Both the position numbers and the translations under genes were made by a program. Below are positions 16,918-27,071 of a DNA stretch of 64,000 nucleotides, in pieces. The notes below the pieces were generated by a model. The model did no database searches and was not told the DNA's origin. It saw only the letters and a list, made by a program, of their open reading frames with translations. Location of the stretch: the NCBI RefSeq assembly GCF_037414475.1, contig NZ_CP147913.1:9124501-9188500 (forward strand). Direction: 5' to 3'. This stretch comes from Myxococcus stipitatus (GTDB taxonomy: Bacteria > Myxococcota > Myxococcia > Myxococcales > Myxococcaceae). Positions within the stretch are counted from its first letter, which is position 1. Every line of letters starts with the position of its first letter.

Positions 16918-18540
16918 GTGGCTCTTGAAACCGTTGATGTCGTCATCGTGGGGTGTGGGCCGGTGGGAGCCATGGCCGCCAACCTGTTGGGGCTCCGGGG
17001 TGTGAGGACACTCGTGGTGGAGAAGGAGCTGTCCGCGCACGGACAGTCGCGCGCCATCAGCACCGATGACGAAGCCCAGCGCATCTTCCAGTCGGCCGGG
17101 CTGGAGGGAGAGCTGTCGCCCGGCTTCAACCCGTGCACGACGTTGCGGTACATCGACGACGACCTGCGCGCGCTCGCGGAAGTGGACTTCTCGAAAGTGG
17201 ACGCGCCGTTGGGGCATGCCCCCGGTGCCTTCATCCAGCAGCCGCGTGTGGAGATGGCGCTGAGGCGGGGGCTCGCGCGCTTCGAGCATGTGCGGCTGTT
17301 GCTGGGACACGAGGTCGAGTCCTTCTCTCAAGATGGAGAGGGGCTCACGGTCCAGATGCGCGAGTGCGCGAGCGGTCAGGAGGTGGTGGTGAGGGCGCGC
17401 TTCCTGCTGGCCTGTGACGGCGCGCGCAGCTTCGTCCGCCGCAAGCTGGACCTGAAGCTGGAGGGGACCACCGCGCTCGAACACTGCCTGGCCATCACGG
17501 TGAACGTGAAGTCACCGGAGCCCGGCTGCGCCAACTACCTGTGTGGGCCGACCCGCCGGGGCTTCATCGCGCCGACGGCGCTGGACGAGATGCGCCTGGA
17601 CATCGTCTTGGATGAAGACGCGGACCTGGAGGCGGTGCGGCGACCTGAACACGTGCGCGCCATCGTCTCGCACTACGTCGGGACGGAGGCGATGACCTTC
17701 GCTTCCATCAACGTGCACTCGTACCACAGTCGCATCGTGGAGCGCTGGCGCGTGGGGCGGGTCTTTCTCCTGGGAGATGCGGCGCACCTGATGCCGCCGT
17801 TCTTGGGGCAGGGCTTGTGCGCGGGGTTTCGCGACGCGGCGAACCTCACCTGGAAGCTGGCGCGGGTGCTGGAGGGGGCCGCGGACGCATCGCTCCTGGA
17901 CACGTATGAACTCGAGCGGCGAGGCCACGTCGCGAACATCATCCAGAGCTCGGATGCGATGGGCCGGGTGATGATGCGAGGAGGACGGGTGGTCGCGCGC
18001 CTGCGCAACCTGCTCATCCAGGCCCTCTACCACCTGCCCGTCACGGGTGGGTTCATCCGCCAGTTCAGGGCGAGACCCACCTTCGCGTTGGAGCAAGGCT
18101 TCATCCGCGGCGGACAGCGGGGAAGGTCCGCGCCCGAAGGCACCTACTTCCCCCAGCCACACGTGGAGAGGATTCCGGGTGAGCGGATGCTGTTGGACCG
18201 CGTATTGGGTGATGACTTCGCGGTCATCACGCGGCCTGGCGCGTCACAGGACACGCTGCGCCAGGCGCACGTGCTGGCCGCGGAGCTGGGCGTGCGCGCA
18301 TGGTCGGTGCTGTCCCCCGCGCACACGGGTGGGCCTCCGGCGGACGCCCTCGTGGATATTGAGGGGCGGCTGGGGGCGTGGTTCTCACGCTACAAGGCTG
18401 ACGTGGTGGTGCTTCGTCCGGACCGCTACGTATTTGGCGTCGCGGTGGGGACTTCGATGGACACGCTCCGCCTCTCATTGAAAGGCGTCATCCGTCCTCG
18501 CGTGAGTGGCGACGGAGCGGGGATCCGTCAAGCCGGTTGA
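16918..18540 (+). CDS. FAD-dependent aromatic monooxygenase (MhpA/PheA-like)
   Basis: 540 residues, a group A flavoprotein hydroxylase. Visible: the N-terminal dinucleotide fold VDVVIVGCGPVGAMAANLLG, the SRAISTDDEAQRIF substrate/FAD region, the DG motif LLACDGARSFVRRKL (near residue 165), and the FAD-ribityl GD motif RVFLLGDAAHLMPPFLGQGLCAGFRDAANLTWKL (near 285). A C-terminal thioredoxin-like domain follows, as in 3-(3-hydroxyphenyl)propionate hydroxylase. This class uses NADPH and O2 to hydroxylate phenolic rings; the substrate here is unknown and no ring-cleavage gene is adjacent. GTG start at 16918 with GGAGGG seven bases upstream. It converges with the next gene after only 15 bases with no obvious terminator. 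Confidence 0.85.
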   Translation: MALETVDVVIVGCGPVGAMAANLLGLRGVRTLVVEKELSAHGQSRAISTDDEAQRIFQSAGLEGELSPGFNPCTTLRYIDDDLRALAEVDFSKVDAPLGHAPGAFIQQPRVEMALRRGLARFEHVRLLLGHEVESFSQDGEGLTVQMRECASGQEVVVRARFLLACDGARSFVRRKLDLKLEGTTALEHCLAITVNVKSPEPGCANYLCGPTRRGFIAPTALDEMRLDIVLDEDADLEAVRRPEHVRAIVSHYVGTEAMTFASINVHSYHSRIVERWRVGRVFLLGDAAHLMPPFLGQGLCAGFRDAANLTWKLARVLEGAADASLLDTYELERRGHVANIIQSSDAMGRVMMRGGRVVARLRNLLIQALYHLPVTGGFIRQFRARPTFALEQGFIRGGQRGRSAPEGTYFPQPHVERIPGERMLLDRVLGDDFAVITRPGASQDTLRQAHVLAAELGVRAWSVLSPAHTGGPPADALVDIEGRLGAWFSRYKADVVVLRPDRYVFGVAVGTSMDTLRLSLKGVIRPRVSGDGAGIRQAG

Positions 18541-18555
18541 GCCGAGCGGAAGACC

Positions 18556-19299
18556 TCAGGCCGCCGCGGGCTTCATCATCTTCTGCGCGCGGTCGACACA
18601 GTCGCCCATGAAGCGCAGGTAGATGTCGAGCGCCTGCGCGCCCGTCTTGCCGATGACCTCGGTCTTCTCGGGGACCTGGCTCAGCAGCTTGCCCAGCATG
18701 ACCTCGTTGAGCGCGGTGTGGCCCACGTCGAGCTCGGCGTGCTCCTTCACGAAGGACATCGCCTCCATGATGTCCTCGCCGCAGACGCGCTTGGCCTGCT
18801 CCATCAGCCCGGGCGCGAAGACGACGGACAGGTTCTCGATTTCGTACTCGATGGCCACCTGGGCCGCGGGCATGGGGCCGACGATGGTGTCCTCGTGGAT
18901 CTTCCGGTACTCCACCATGGCTTGCGTGGGCGCCTGGCTCAGCAGCGCCTCCGCGTCGAGCTTGGGCGTGCGGTGCTCGTTCCACCGGGCCACCAGGTTC
19001 TTGGTGTCCTCAATCATCATCAGGTGGTGGCCCGCCTCGTGCTTCGCGTGCATCTTGAGCTTCTCGCCGACTTCCTCGAGCCCCATGGCCACGGCGGCCT
19101 CACCCGCGCGCCGGATCCAGCTGTCGACGGGCTCCGTCATGTAGACACCCAGCGAGTTGAGCTGGATGAGGAAGCCTTCCACCAGCGCCGGGTCCACCTG
19201 GGGGTCCAGCAGGGCCTGGAGGGCAGGGGAGGTCTTGAGGCGCTCGCGCACCTCCGCCACGTGCGGAACGTAGTGCTGCTCCACGAGTTGCTTGCTCAT
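18556..19299 (-). CDS. haem-oxygenase-fold protein, probable diiron oxidase/oxygenase (HDO-like)
   Basis: 247 residues, predicted all-helical and cytosolic. The pattern of metal-binding residues resembles haem-oxygenase-like diiron enzymes (the TenA/PqqC-related fold seen in UndA, BesC and SznF): HAKHEAGHH at residues 84-92, Glu97/Asp98, Glu151/Glu153 in one helix, and an HxxxDxxH signature at His187, Asp191 and His194. Such enzymes use O2 on amino-acid or fatty-acid substrates, but no substrate can be named from sequence. It lies 23 bases downstream of the PilZ/acyltransferase-like gene on the same strand and probably shares its transcript. A plain TenA-like thiaminase is less likely because the expected active-site Cys is not evident. 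Confidence 0.55.
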   Translation of the reverse strand: MSKQLVEQHYVPHVAEVRERLKTSPALQALLDPQVDPALVEGFLIQLNSLGVYMTEPVDSWIRRAGEAAVAMGLEEVGEKLKMHAKHEAGHHLMMIEDTKNLVARWNEHRTPKLDAEALLSQAPTQAMVEYRKIHEDTIVGPMPAAQVAIEYEIENLSVVFAPGLMEQAKRVCGEDIMEAMSFVKEHAELDVGHTALNEVMLGKLLSQVPEKTEVIGKTGAQALDIYLRFMGDCVDRAQKMMKPAAA

Positions 19300-19322
19300 A
19301 TTGTGTCTACCTTTTGGGCCTG

Positions 19323-21467
19323 CTACCGAGGGTTGTGGGCGCCACGGCGCCCGATGGTCAGCTCACTGATGTGCTCGAGGAAGTCTGGAATCAGCTTCGA
19401 GGAGATGATCCACATGTATGGATCTGGCCCCGAGTGGATGCCGGCTTCCCGCACGTAATCCCCCCCCTCGTCCTCACACAAAAAGTGGAACGAGGCGCGG
19501 CGGCGCGCGGCGTACCAGCGGCGCGCGGCGTCCACCAGTGCGACATAGGTGGACGGTCCTTCTTCGGTCATCGAGAAGAGGCGGGCCATGTCCAGCAGGC
19601 AGTACAGGTTCGTGCCCCGTTGACCCAACTCCAGCACCGTCGCGGCCACGGGCACTCCGTGCTTGCGCGCGACCAGGATCTCTCGCTCACGCTCGAGACC
19701 GAATTCCTTCCAACGTGCCTGGACTCCGCGCATGTCCATGCGCTCGCGCGTGAAGTCCAGCGCGTCCACGTAACAGGACGGCCGCGTGCGCGCGATGCTG
19801 TCGGCGAGCAGCGTCATCTCCTGCGGCGTGGCCAGTCCCACCTGGATGCCCTCATGGGAGAGCCCCGTCTGCTCGTGGGAGTAGACGTCCAGCATGTGCA
19901 CCTTGCGGGTGAAGGCCAGGCCCTGGCCCGTCTCCATCTGCCGCTCGGCGTAGCGCACGTGCGCCTTGGCAATCCAAGGGTTGAGCGCCTCCACGTAGGC
20001 CACCACCCAGCGGAAGTCCGGGTCGCTCTGCGGATGCTCGAACGTGCGCACGTACAAATCGCGCATGATCTGCCCCGGCTCCTGCACGCTCGCGGGCGGC
20101 TTGCCCGGACGCTTGGCGACCTGATGCCCCATCCACGCGTGGCGGTAGGGCTTCATGAAGGACAGCGTCGCCTCGGGGCCCCGCTCGGACGGCCACACCG
20201 CCTGGCAGAACAGCTGCGGAATCTCTGCGCCCCGCTTCGCCATGCCCCGGAAGGCCTGGCGCAGCTCATCGAACTCCTCGCTCGACTTGCCCGCGAGACT
20301 GAAGAAGCCCGAGCGCGTGAACAAATCCCACAGCCCCTCTTCCATGTCCTCGCTGGTGCGCGTGGCCGGAGAGGTCGTCTGTGACACGAAGCGCACCCAG
20401 CGCGCCTCGTCGACGGAGTAGGGCTGCACGCTCAGGCCGCACAGCACGGTGCCGTCCGCGCGAGGACTGGTGACGTAGCGGAGCTCTCCGCGCAGCGTCA
20501 GCGTCAGGCCCTCGGCCGTCTCCAACTCGATGTGGGGCGGCAGGAGGCCCGGGAACATCAGGTCCTCGGGCTTGCCCTTGATGCACAGGCCCGAGAAGGA
20601 CAGGTCCACCACCTCGCGCTGGAGCTCTCCCAGCTCGCGCCACAGCGGGTGGTGGAAGCGGACGCGGGCGCCCTCGGGGGCGGGGACGCGGCGGTGCCAG
20701 CGGTGACGGATGCGGGAGATGCTGGACGGAAGCGGCGTGAAGAGCCGGTCCCCATTGGTGCCGCCCGCCTGCAATTGCATGCGGTACGCGCTGTTGTACC
20801 CAATGACATCCACATCGTAGGGCGCATCGCCCCAGTCAGACACGGATTCATCCGTGCGCCACTCGAGCTGCGACGTCGCCGAGTTGAAGCGCTCCAACAC
20901 CATCCGAACCGAGCGCCCCATGCGCCGCAGCACGCCCTTGTTTCCAGACGCGCAGATGGCCGTGAGGATGGAGCGGATGCGCTCTGGCTGCTCGATGATG
21001 TCTTGCACCGGCAGGGCGGACGCCGCCGGCTCCGCGACGCCGTGACGCAACGAATCCGCCAACAGCGCGAGAATCTGGCGGCCTTGAACCACCGTGACGC
21101 CCACCAGCTGAAGCCCCACCGGGGCGTTCGCCGTCTCCGCGTCGGCGCGGATGAACGCGCCCACCAGAGGGCCAATCATGTGGCCGCGGCCCTTCAGATA
21201 GACAGGGAGCGTCGCGGATTCGGTGGCATTCACCGGACCCCTCGGCATCACCCAGACCACCGTGGGGCTCAACCGGGTGACTTCACCCACCGTCGCGTCG
21301 GGCGTGCCCAGCGCGCAGGTGATGACGTTCGGACCCCGGCCATGCAGCGAGTAGCCCGAGTCGTCGAGCGCGGCTTCCGCTGGCGGCAGCGGAATCACGT
21401 TGATGAAGGCGTCGCGGCTGTCGAACTCGACCGTCCGTCGGTCGGAGAGTGGGTTTCCCCCTTCCAT
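19323..21467 (-). CDS. PilZ-domain protein with C-terminal GNAT-like acyltransferase region
   Basis: About 714 residues from the ATG at 21467. Residues about 1-240 form a domain with a YcgR-like look. Residues 252-368 are a PilZ domain with the c-di-GMP-binding RxxxR (RHRWHRR) and DLSFSG (288-293, the DxSxxG motif). The last 300 residues contain a GNAT/FemAB-like pattern with VARKHGVPVAATVLELG strands followed by helix and strand pairs; no catalytic residue can be fixed. The likely role is a c-di-GMP-responsive acyltransferase. The start is chosen for the AGAAGGGGG stretch about ten bases before 21467; an ATG at 21593 would add 42 low-complexity residues and is possible, since the predicted promoter lies at 21621-21649. 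Confidence 0.65.
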   Translation of the reverse strand: MEGGNPLSDRRTVEFDSRDAFINVIPLPPAEAALDDSGYSLHGRGPNVITCALGTPDATVGEVTRLSPTVVWVMPRGPVNATESATLPVYLKGRGHMIGPLVGAFIRADAETANAPVGLQLVGVTVVQGRQILALLADSLRHGVAEPAASALPVQDIIEQPERIRSILTAICASGNKGVLRRMGRSVRMVLERFNSATSQLEWRTDESVSDWGDAPYDVDVIGYNSAYRMQLQAGGTNGDRLFTPLPSSISRIRHRWHRRVPAPEGARVRFHHPLWRELGELQREVVDLSFSGLCIKGKPEDLMFPGLLPPHIELETAEGLTLTLRGELRYVTSPRADGTVLCGLSVQPYSVDEARWVRFVSQTTSPATRTSEDMEEGLWDLFTRSGFFSLAGKSSEEFDELRQAFRGMAKRGAEIPQLFCQAVWPSERGPEATLSFMKPYRHAWMGHQVAKRPGKPPASVQEPGQIMRDLYVRTFEHPQSDPDFRWVVAYVEALNPWIAKAHVRYAERQMETGQGLAFTRKVHMLDVYSHEQTGLSHEGIQVGLATPQEMTLLADSIARTRPSCYVDALDFTRERMDMRGVQARWKEFGLEREREILVARKHGVPVAATVLELGQRGTNLYCLLDMARLFSMTEEGPSTYVALVDAARRWYAARRRASFHFLCEDEGGDYVREAGIHSGPDPYMWIISSKLIPDFLEHISELTIGRRGAHNPR

Positions 21468-21620
21468 GTCCAGGAGCCCCCTTCTCCGGTAGTGAGGAAC
21501 GCCTGATGCGGATGGCGAAGTTGCAAGCACAACAGGTCCTCCCTGTTCCATCGGCACTGCGGTGGGCACGATTTCGCTATGAGTCCGCATCATACGGAGA
21601 CAGGAGGAACAGTCAAATCG

Positions 21621-21649
21621 AATTTGTGCAGCCTTGCTGTTTTCGTCAA
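21621..21649 (-). promoter_or_regulatory. predicted promoter of the PilZ/acyltransferase-HDO operon
   Basis: On the minus strand, a -35 TTGACG (21649-21644), a 17-base spacer and a -10 CAAATT (21626-21621). The surrounding 250 bases are noticeably richer in A+T than the flanking genes. It would start transcription near 21614, compatible with either start of the gene. The rest of the 21594-21862 gap shows no gene; a TAGAAT -10-like box at 21826 faces the next plus-strand gene. Confidence 0.45.
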
Positions 21650-21862
21650 GGCGAGAATCTAGGGCACTGGGTCAACCCTGACAGGTCATTTCTTTAGGTT
21701 TCACGAAAAGCATGACCGGCACCCAACAAGCCCATCGGGAAGATGTCGCGCAACTGTAATGTCGGCAGTCAAGCACGGGCCCCGTACTTCCTCGTAGTGA
21801 AATGGAGAGAGTCGGACTTCGCCCATAGAATCCTCCGGACACGTCAATAAGACGAGGTGCGG

Positions 21863-22426
21863 ATGAGTGCGGCGTTCAACACGGTGGAAACGACTTCGGG
21901 TGAAGCGGAGCAGAGCGCGCGACGCCCCATTTCCGTCGCGTCCTTGGTAGCGGTGGAGGGGCCTGATTTTCACCAGGTGGATGTGTCGGCGCTTGTCTTT
22001 GAATCCGTGAAACTGCTGGAAGCCACGAGAAGAATTCGCGGTAACAAAGTGAAACTTGAGCTCCCGGACGACGCGGTGCTGGCGCGGACGGGGCAGCGAC
22101 GTACACGGCAGGTGTTGTTGCTGTTGTTGGCGCACGCCTCGGACTGCGCGGGGGAGGGTGAGGTCCGGTTGACGCTGGCGCCGCCCGACGACTTCGGGGA
22201 CGAGCCGCCTCGTTTCCAGGTGGTGGCGCCTGAGGCCCGGTTGTCGGAGCGGGAGCTGCGGTCGGTGTTCCTGTCGCCCATGCTGGTGGGGGCGGTGCAC
22301 CGGCGGCTGGCCCGTGCGCGGGAGCTGGTGGAGTCCCTGGGGGGGACGCTGACCGCCGAGCGCGGCGCGGAGGTGGGGCTCACCGTGACGGTGGAGCTGC
22401 CGGCGCCGGGGCTGGCCTGTTGGTAG
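21863..22426 (+). CDS. stand-alone degenerate histidine-kinase-like ATPase domain protein
   Basis: 187 residues. The layout recalls the HATPase_c domain of sensor kinases: a strand-helix segment VSALVFESVKLLEATRRIRGNKVKLEL, the helix RQVLLLLLAHASDCA where the N-box (typically NLLSNA) should be, a strand EVRLTLAPP and a last segment VESLGGTLTAERGAEVGLTVTVELP. The N-box Asn residues are replaced (LLLLLAHAS), and the DxGxG loop is not recognisable. It therefore probably does not bind ATP in the normal way and may act as a partner or phosphotransfer-like scaffold. The ATG at 21863 has GAGG seven bases upstream. No cognate regulator is adjacent. Function unknown. Confidence 0.55.
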   Translation: MSAAFNTVETTSGEAEQSARRPISVASLVAVEGPDFHQVDVSALVFESVKLLEATRRIRGNKVKLELPDDAVLARTGQRRTRQVLLLLLAHASDCAGEGEVRLTLAPPDDFGDEPPRFQVVAPEARLSERELRSVFLSPMLVGAVHRRLARARELVESLGGTLTAERGAEVGLTVTVELPAPGLACW

Positions 22427-22537
22427 CCGCCGCGTGTTCGTCGTCGGATTTCGCGGAGAGCCGGGAGCGGGGTGGTTCTCCCGCGCCGCGCCGCTGGGTC
22501 CGATAAGTCCGGCAACCTGGAAGGCTGGCCAAACTCC

Positions 22538-22567
22538 TTGACGGGAGGGGGGCGGGTTCTCGACTAT
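22538..22567 (+). promoter_or_regulatory. predicted promoter of icd-mdh
   Basis: A -35 TTGACG (22538-22543), an 18-base spacer and a -10 GACTAT (22562-22567), about 45 bases before the icd start. AGGAG lies just before the ATG at 22612. Confidence 0.5.
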
Positions 22568-22611
22568 CCCGCGCCAATTCTTACACGGCCACACCTTCCA
22601 GGAGTACGTCC

Positions 22612-23910
<1,299 letters not shown>

Positions 23911-23944
23911 TTCCCCTCACGGGGAAATGGGAGACGGCGAATCC

Positions 23945-24889
23945 ATGGCTCAGAATCGCAAGAAGAAGATTGGCCTCATCGGCGGCGGGCAGATCGGTGG
24001 CAACCTCGCGCTGCTCGCGGTGCAGAAGTCGCTGGGTGACGTGGTCCTCTACGACATCCCGGTGGCCGAGGGGCTGGTCAAGGGCAAGGCGCTGGACATC
24101 AACCAGCTCGCCGCGGTGGACGGCTACGACTGCCGCGTCACCGGCACCACGGACTGGAAGGACGTCGCTGGCTCGGACGTGGTCATCATCACGGCCGGCA
24201 TGCCCCGCAAGCCGGGCATGAGCCGCGAGGACCTGCTCGAGGTCAACCTCAAGATCATGAAGGACGTGGCGGCGAACATCAAGGTTCACGCCCCGGGCGC
24301 CTTCGTCATCAACGTGGCCAACCCGCTGGACGCGATGGTGTTCGCGCTCCACAAGATCGCCGGCCTGCCGGACAACATGGTCGTGGGCATGGCGGGCGTG
24401 CTGGACACCAGCCGCTTCAAGTGCTTCGTGGCCGAGGCGCTGGGCTGCTCCATCCGCGACGTGGAGGCGCTGGTGCTCGGCGGCCACGGCGACGACATGG
24501 TTCCGCTGGTGCGCCACAGCACCGTGGGCGGCGTGCCCCTCACGGAGCTCATCGCGAAGGACAAGCTGGACGCCATCGTCGACCGCACCCGCAAGGGCGG
24601 CGCGGAGCTGGTGGGCCTGTACAAGACGGGCAGCGCCTACTTCGGGCCGGCCGCGTCCTCCATCGCCATGGCGGAGAGCTTCATCTTCGACCGCAAGCGC
24701 ATCCTGCCGGCCGCGGCGCTGCTCAAGGGCCAGTACGGCATCAATGACTACTTCTTCGGGACCCCCGTGCAGATCGGCGCGGGCGGCGTGGAGAAGGTCA
24801 TCACCGTCGACCTGAACGCCGCGGAGAAGGCCGAGCTGGAGAAGTCCTTCAACTCGGTCAAGGGCACCGTCGACTCCGTCAAGCTGTAG
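23945..24889 (+). CDS. mdh: malate dehydrogenase
   Basis: 314 residues. NAD-dependent oxidation of malate to oxaloacetate. It belongs to the lactate-dehydrogenase-like MDH class: KIGLIGGGQIGGNLALLAV (nucleotide loop), VVLYDIPVAEGLVKGKALDI (the Asp after the second strand points to NAD), VIITAGMPRKPGMSREDLLEVN (substrate Args), VANPLDAM, MAGVLDTSRFKCFVAEAL and the catalytic His in LGGHGDDMVPLVRHSTVGG. The ATG at 23945 is preferred over one six codons upstream because GGAGACGG stands in front of it at a normal distance. Confidence 0.97.
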   Translation: MAQNRKKKIGLIGGGQIGGNLALLAVQKSLGDVVLYDIPVAEGLVKGKALDINQLAAVDGYDCRVTGTTDWKDVAGSDVVIITAGMPRKPGMSREDLLEVNLKIMKDVAANIKVHAPGAFVINVANPLDAMVFALHKIAGLPDNMVVGMAGVLDTSRFKCFVAEALGCSIRDVEALVLGGHGDDMVPLVRHSTVGGVPLTELIAKDKLDAIVDRTRKGGAELVGLYKTGSAYFGPAASSIAMAESFIFDRKRILPAAALLKGQYGINDYFFGTPVQIGAGGVEKVITVDLNAAEKAELEKSFNSVKGTVDSVKL

Positions 24890-24901
24890 CTCGTTCCAGG
24901 T

Positions 24902-24937
24902 CATGAAGCCCGCCAGGAGACACGGGCGGGCTTCATG
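24902..24937 (+). terminator. terminator after mdh
   Basis: CATGAAGCCCGCC (24902-24914) pairs perfectly with GGCGGGCTTCATG (24925-24937), a 13-bp stem with a 10-base loop. There is no long T-run, as is common in this genome. Confidence 0.75.
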
Positions 24938-24982
24938 CCTGATGCCGCGAATGACGTGGGCTAATCGTCCTCGATGCCGCCG

Positions 24983-25010
24983 TTGCGGCACGCTTTCACC
25001 AAGTTAACTA
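24983..25010 (+). promoter_or_regulatory. candidate sdhAB promoter
   Basis: TTGCGG (24983-24988), a 16-base spacer and TAACTA (25005-25010), within an A+T-richer island about 100 bases before sdhA. A second -10-like TAGAAC follows at 25016. The strong terminator upstream means that sdhA needs its own promoter. Confidence 0.35.
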
Positions 25011-25113
25011 GCCTGTAGAACTCGCACGGAGATGTCCCGAGCGCGGTGCGCCGACGCGGCGAGCCGGTAGAAGGCGGGCGCGTCTGGGACCCCGGCAGTC
25101 AAGGAGACGATAG

Positions 25114-26991
25114 ATGGCAGCAGCAGCGCGGTTCACAGTGGTGGGCGGCGGTCTCGCCGGGCTGATGACGACAATCAAGCTCGCGGAGGCGGGCCACCAG
25201 GTGGATGTGCTCTCGCTCGTCCCGGTGAAGCGTTCTCACTCGGTCTGCGCCCAGGGCGGCATCAACGGCGCGGTGAACACCAAGGGAGAGGGCGACCACC
25301 CGGAGATCCACGTCAAGGACACGCTGCGCGGCGGCGACTTCCTGGCCGAGCAGATCTCCGTGAAGGGCATGTGCTACGCGGCTCCCGGCATCATCTACCT
25401 GCTGGACCGCATGGGCGTGACGTTCAACCGCACGCCGGAAGGCCTGCTGGACTTCCGCCGCTTCGGCGGCACGCTTCACCACCGCACCGCCTTTGCGGGC
25501 GCGACCACCGGCCAGCAGCTGCTCTACGCGCTGGACGAGCAGGTCCGCCGCTATGAGGCGGAGGGCAAGGTCACCAAGTACGAGTACTGGGAGTGGCTGG
25601 GCACGGTGAAGGATGACACCGGCCGCTGCATCGGCAGCGTGGCCGTGGACCTGCGGACCATGGAGATCCGCACGTTCCCCGCGGAGGCGGTGTGTCTGGC
25701 GACGGGTGGCCCGGGCATCGTCTTCGGGCGCTCCACCAACTCCATCATCAACACCGGAACCGCCGCGGGCCGCGCCTACATGGAGGGCGCCATCTACGCC
25801 AACGGCGAGTTCATCCAGGTGCATCCGACGTCCATCCCGGGCGAGGACAAGCTGCGCCTGATGAGCGAGTCGGTGCGCGGCGAGGGTGGCCGCGTCTGGG
25901 TGCCCCGCAAGAAGGGCGACACCCGCGCGCCCCGGGAGATTCCGGAGAGCGAGCGCTGGTACTTCCTCGAGGAGAAGTACCCCAAGTACAAGAACCTGGT
26001 GCCCCGCGACGTGGCCACGCGAGAGATCTTCATGGTCTGCCGCGACCTGGGCATGGGTATCGGCGGCCGCGACGGCGTCTACCTGGACGTCACGCACATC
26101 CCGGCCAAGACGCTGGACGCCAAGATCAAGGGCGTCATGGAGATCTACGAGAAGTTCGTGGGAGACGACCCGCGCGTCACGCCGATGGTCATCTTCCCGG
26201 GCATGCACTACTCCATGGGCGGCCTCTACGTGACGTTCGAGGCGGACCCGAAGACGCTCACCCCACTGGAGGGCAGCCCGAAGAACCAGTCCACCAACAT
26301 CCCCGGCCTGTACGCGGCGGGTGAGGCGGACTACGCGTTCCACGGCGGCAACCGCCTGGGCGCCAACTCGCTGTTGTCCTGCATCTACTCGGGCATGATC
26401 GGCGGCCCGGCCATGGCGTCTTTCGCCAAGAGCAACGCGAAGAGCGCGGCGTCCATGCCGGACAAGTTCTTCCAGGACGCAAAGCGCTACTGGGAGGACC
26501 GGTTCGGCTCCATCAAGAAGATGGCGGGTCCGGAGAATCCCTACGGGCTGGCGCAGGAGCTGGGCGACGTGATGACGGAGAACTGCACCGTCGTCCGCTA
26601 TAACGACCGGCTGAAGAAGACGGTGGAGAAGATCCGCGAGCTCAAGGGCCGCTGGAAGAACGTCAACGTGCTGGACACGGGCAACTCGTCCAACCGCTCG
26701 CTGTCGTTCACCAACCAGCTCTGGAACATGCTGGAGCTGGGCGAGGTCATCGCGACCAGCGCGCTGTTGCGCGACGAGAGCCGCGGCGCCCACTACAAGC
26801 CGGAGTTCTCCTTGCCGGAGCCGAAGACGAAGGACCCCAACGACGACGCCGAGTGGATGGCGCTGTGGCAGGCACGCCACGACAAGTGGGCGAAGACGAC
26901 CATCGCGAAGTACGCGGACCAGGGGCCTCAGATTTCGTACGAGGACGTCCCGACTCCGGTGCTCAAGCCGGAGCCTCGCTGGTACGCGTGA
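25114..26991 (+). CDS. sdhA: succinate dehydrogenase / fumarate reductase flavoprotein subunit
   Basis: 625 residues. The FAD-carrying catalytic subunit of complex II, which oxidises succinate (or reduces fumarate). It belongs to the menaquinone-linked class found with diheme cytochrome b anchors (Bacillus/Wolinella-like). FTVVGGGLAGLMTTIKLAEAG binds FAD, and His42 in RSHSVCAQGG is the expected covalent FAD attachment site. LHHRTAFAGATTGQQLL, ATGGPGIVFGRSTNS, EFIQVHPTSIPG, PGMHYSMGGL and GLYAAGEADYAFHGGNRLGANSLL follow in family order. AAGGAG precedes the ATG. sdhC is missing between mdh and sdhA; see findings. Confidence 0.97.
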   Translation: MAAAARFTVVGGGLAGLMTTIKLAEAGHQVDVLSLVPVKRSHSVCAQGGINGAVNTKGEGDHPEIHVKDTLRGGDFLAEQISVKGMCYAAPGIIYLLDRMGVTFNRTPEGLLDFRRFGGTLHHRTAFAGATTGQQLLYALDEQVRRYEAEGKVTKYEYWEWLGTVKDDTGRCIGSVAVDLRTMEIRTFPAEAVCLATGGPGIVFGRSTNSIINTGTAAGRAYMEGAIYANGEFIQVHPTSIPGEDKLRLMSESVRGEGGRVWVPRKKGDTRAPREIPESERWYFLEEKYPKYKNLVPRDVATREIFMVCRDLGMGIGGRDGVYLDVTHIPAKTLDAKIKGVMEIYEKFVGDDPRVTPMVIFPGMHYSMGGLYVTFEADPKTLTPLEGSPKNQSTNIPGLYAAGEADYAFHGGNRLGANSLLSCIYSGMIGGPAMASFAKSNAKSAASMPDKFFQDAKRYWEDRFGSIKKMAGPENPYGLAQELGDVMTENCTVVRYNDRLKKTVEKIRELKGRWKNVNVLDTGNSSNRSLSFTNQLWNMLELGEVIATSALLRDESRGAHYKPEFSLPEPKTKDPNDDAEWMALWQARHDKWAKTTIAKYADQGPQISYEDVPTPVLKPEPRWYA

Positions 26992-27071
26992 GTCGCTGGG
27001 AGCTTTCTCAGGTGGGCCCGCGTGAGAGCGCGGGCCTCCGCAACTGACTTGGAAGTGAAGGGTCGAGCCAC

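Noticed and set aside
18541..18555. A terminator between the convergent FAD monooxygenase and HDO-like genes
   Set aside because: Only 15 bases, without any hairpin that I can see; termination must rely on sequence inside the genes or on Rho.
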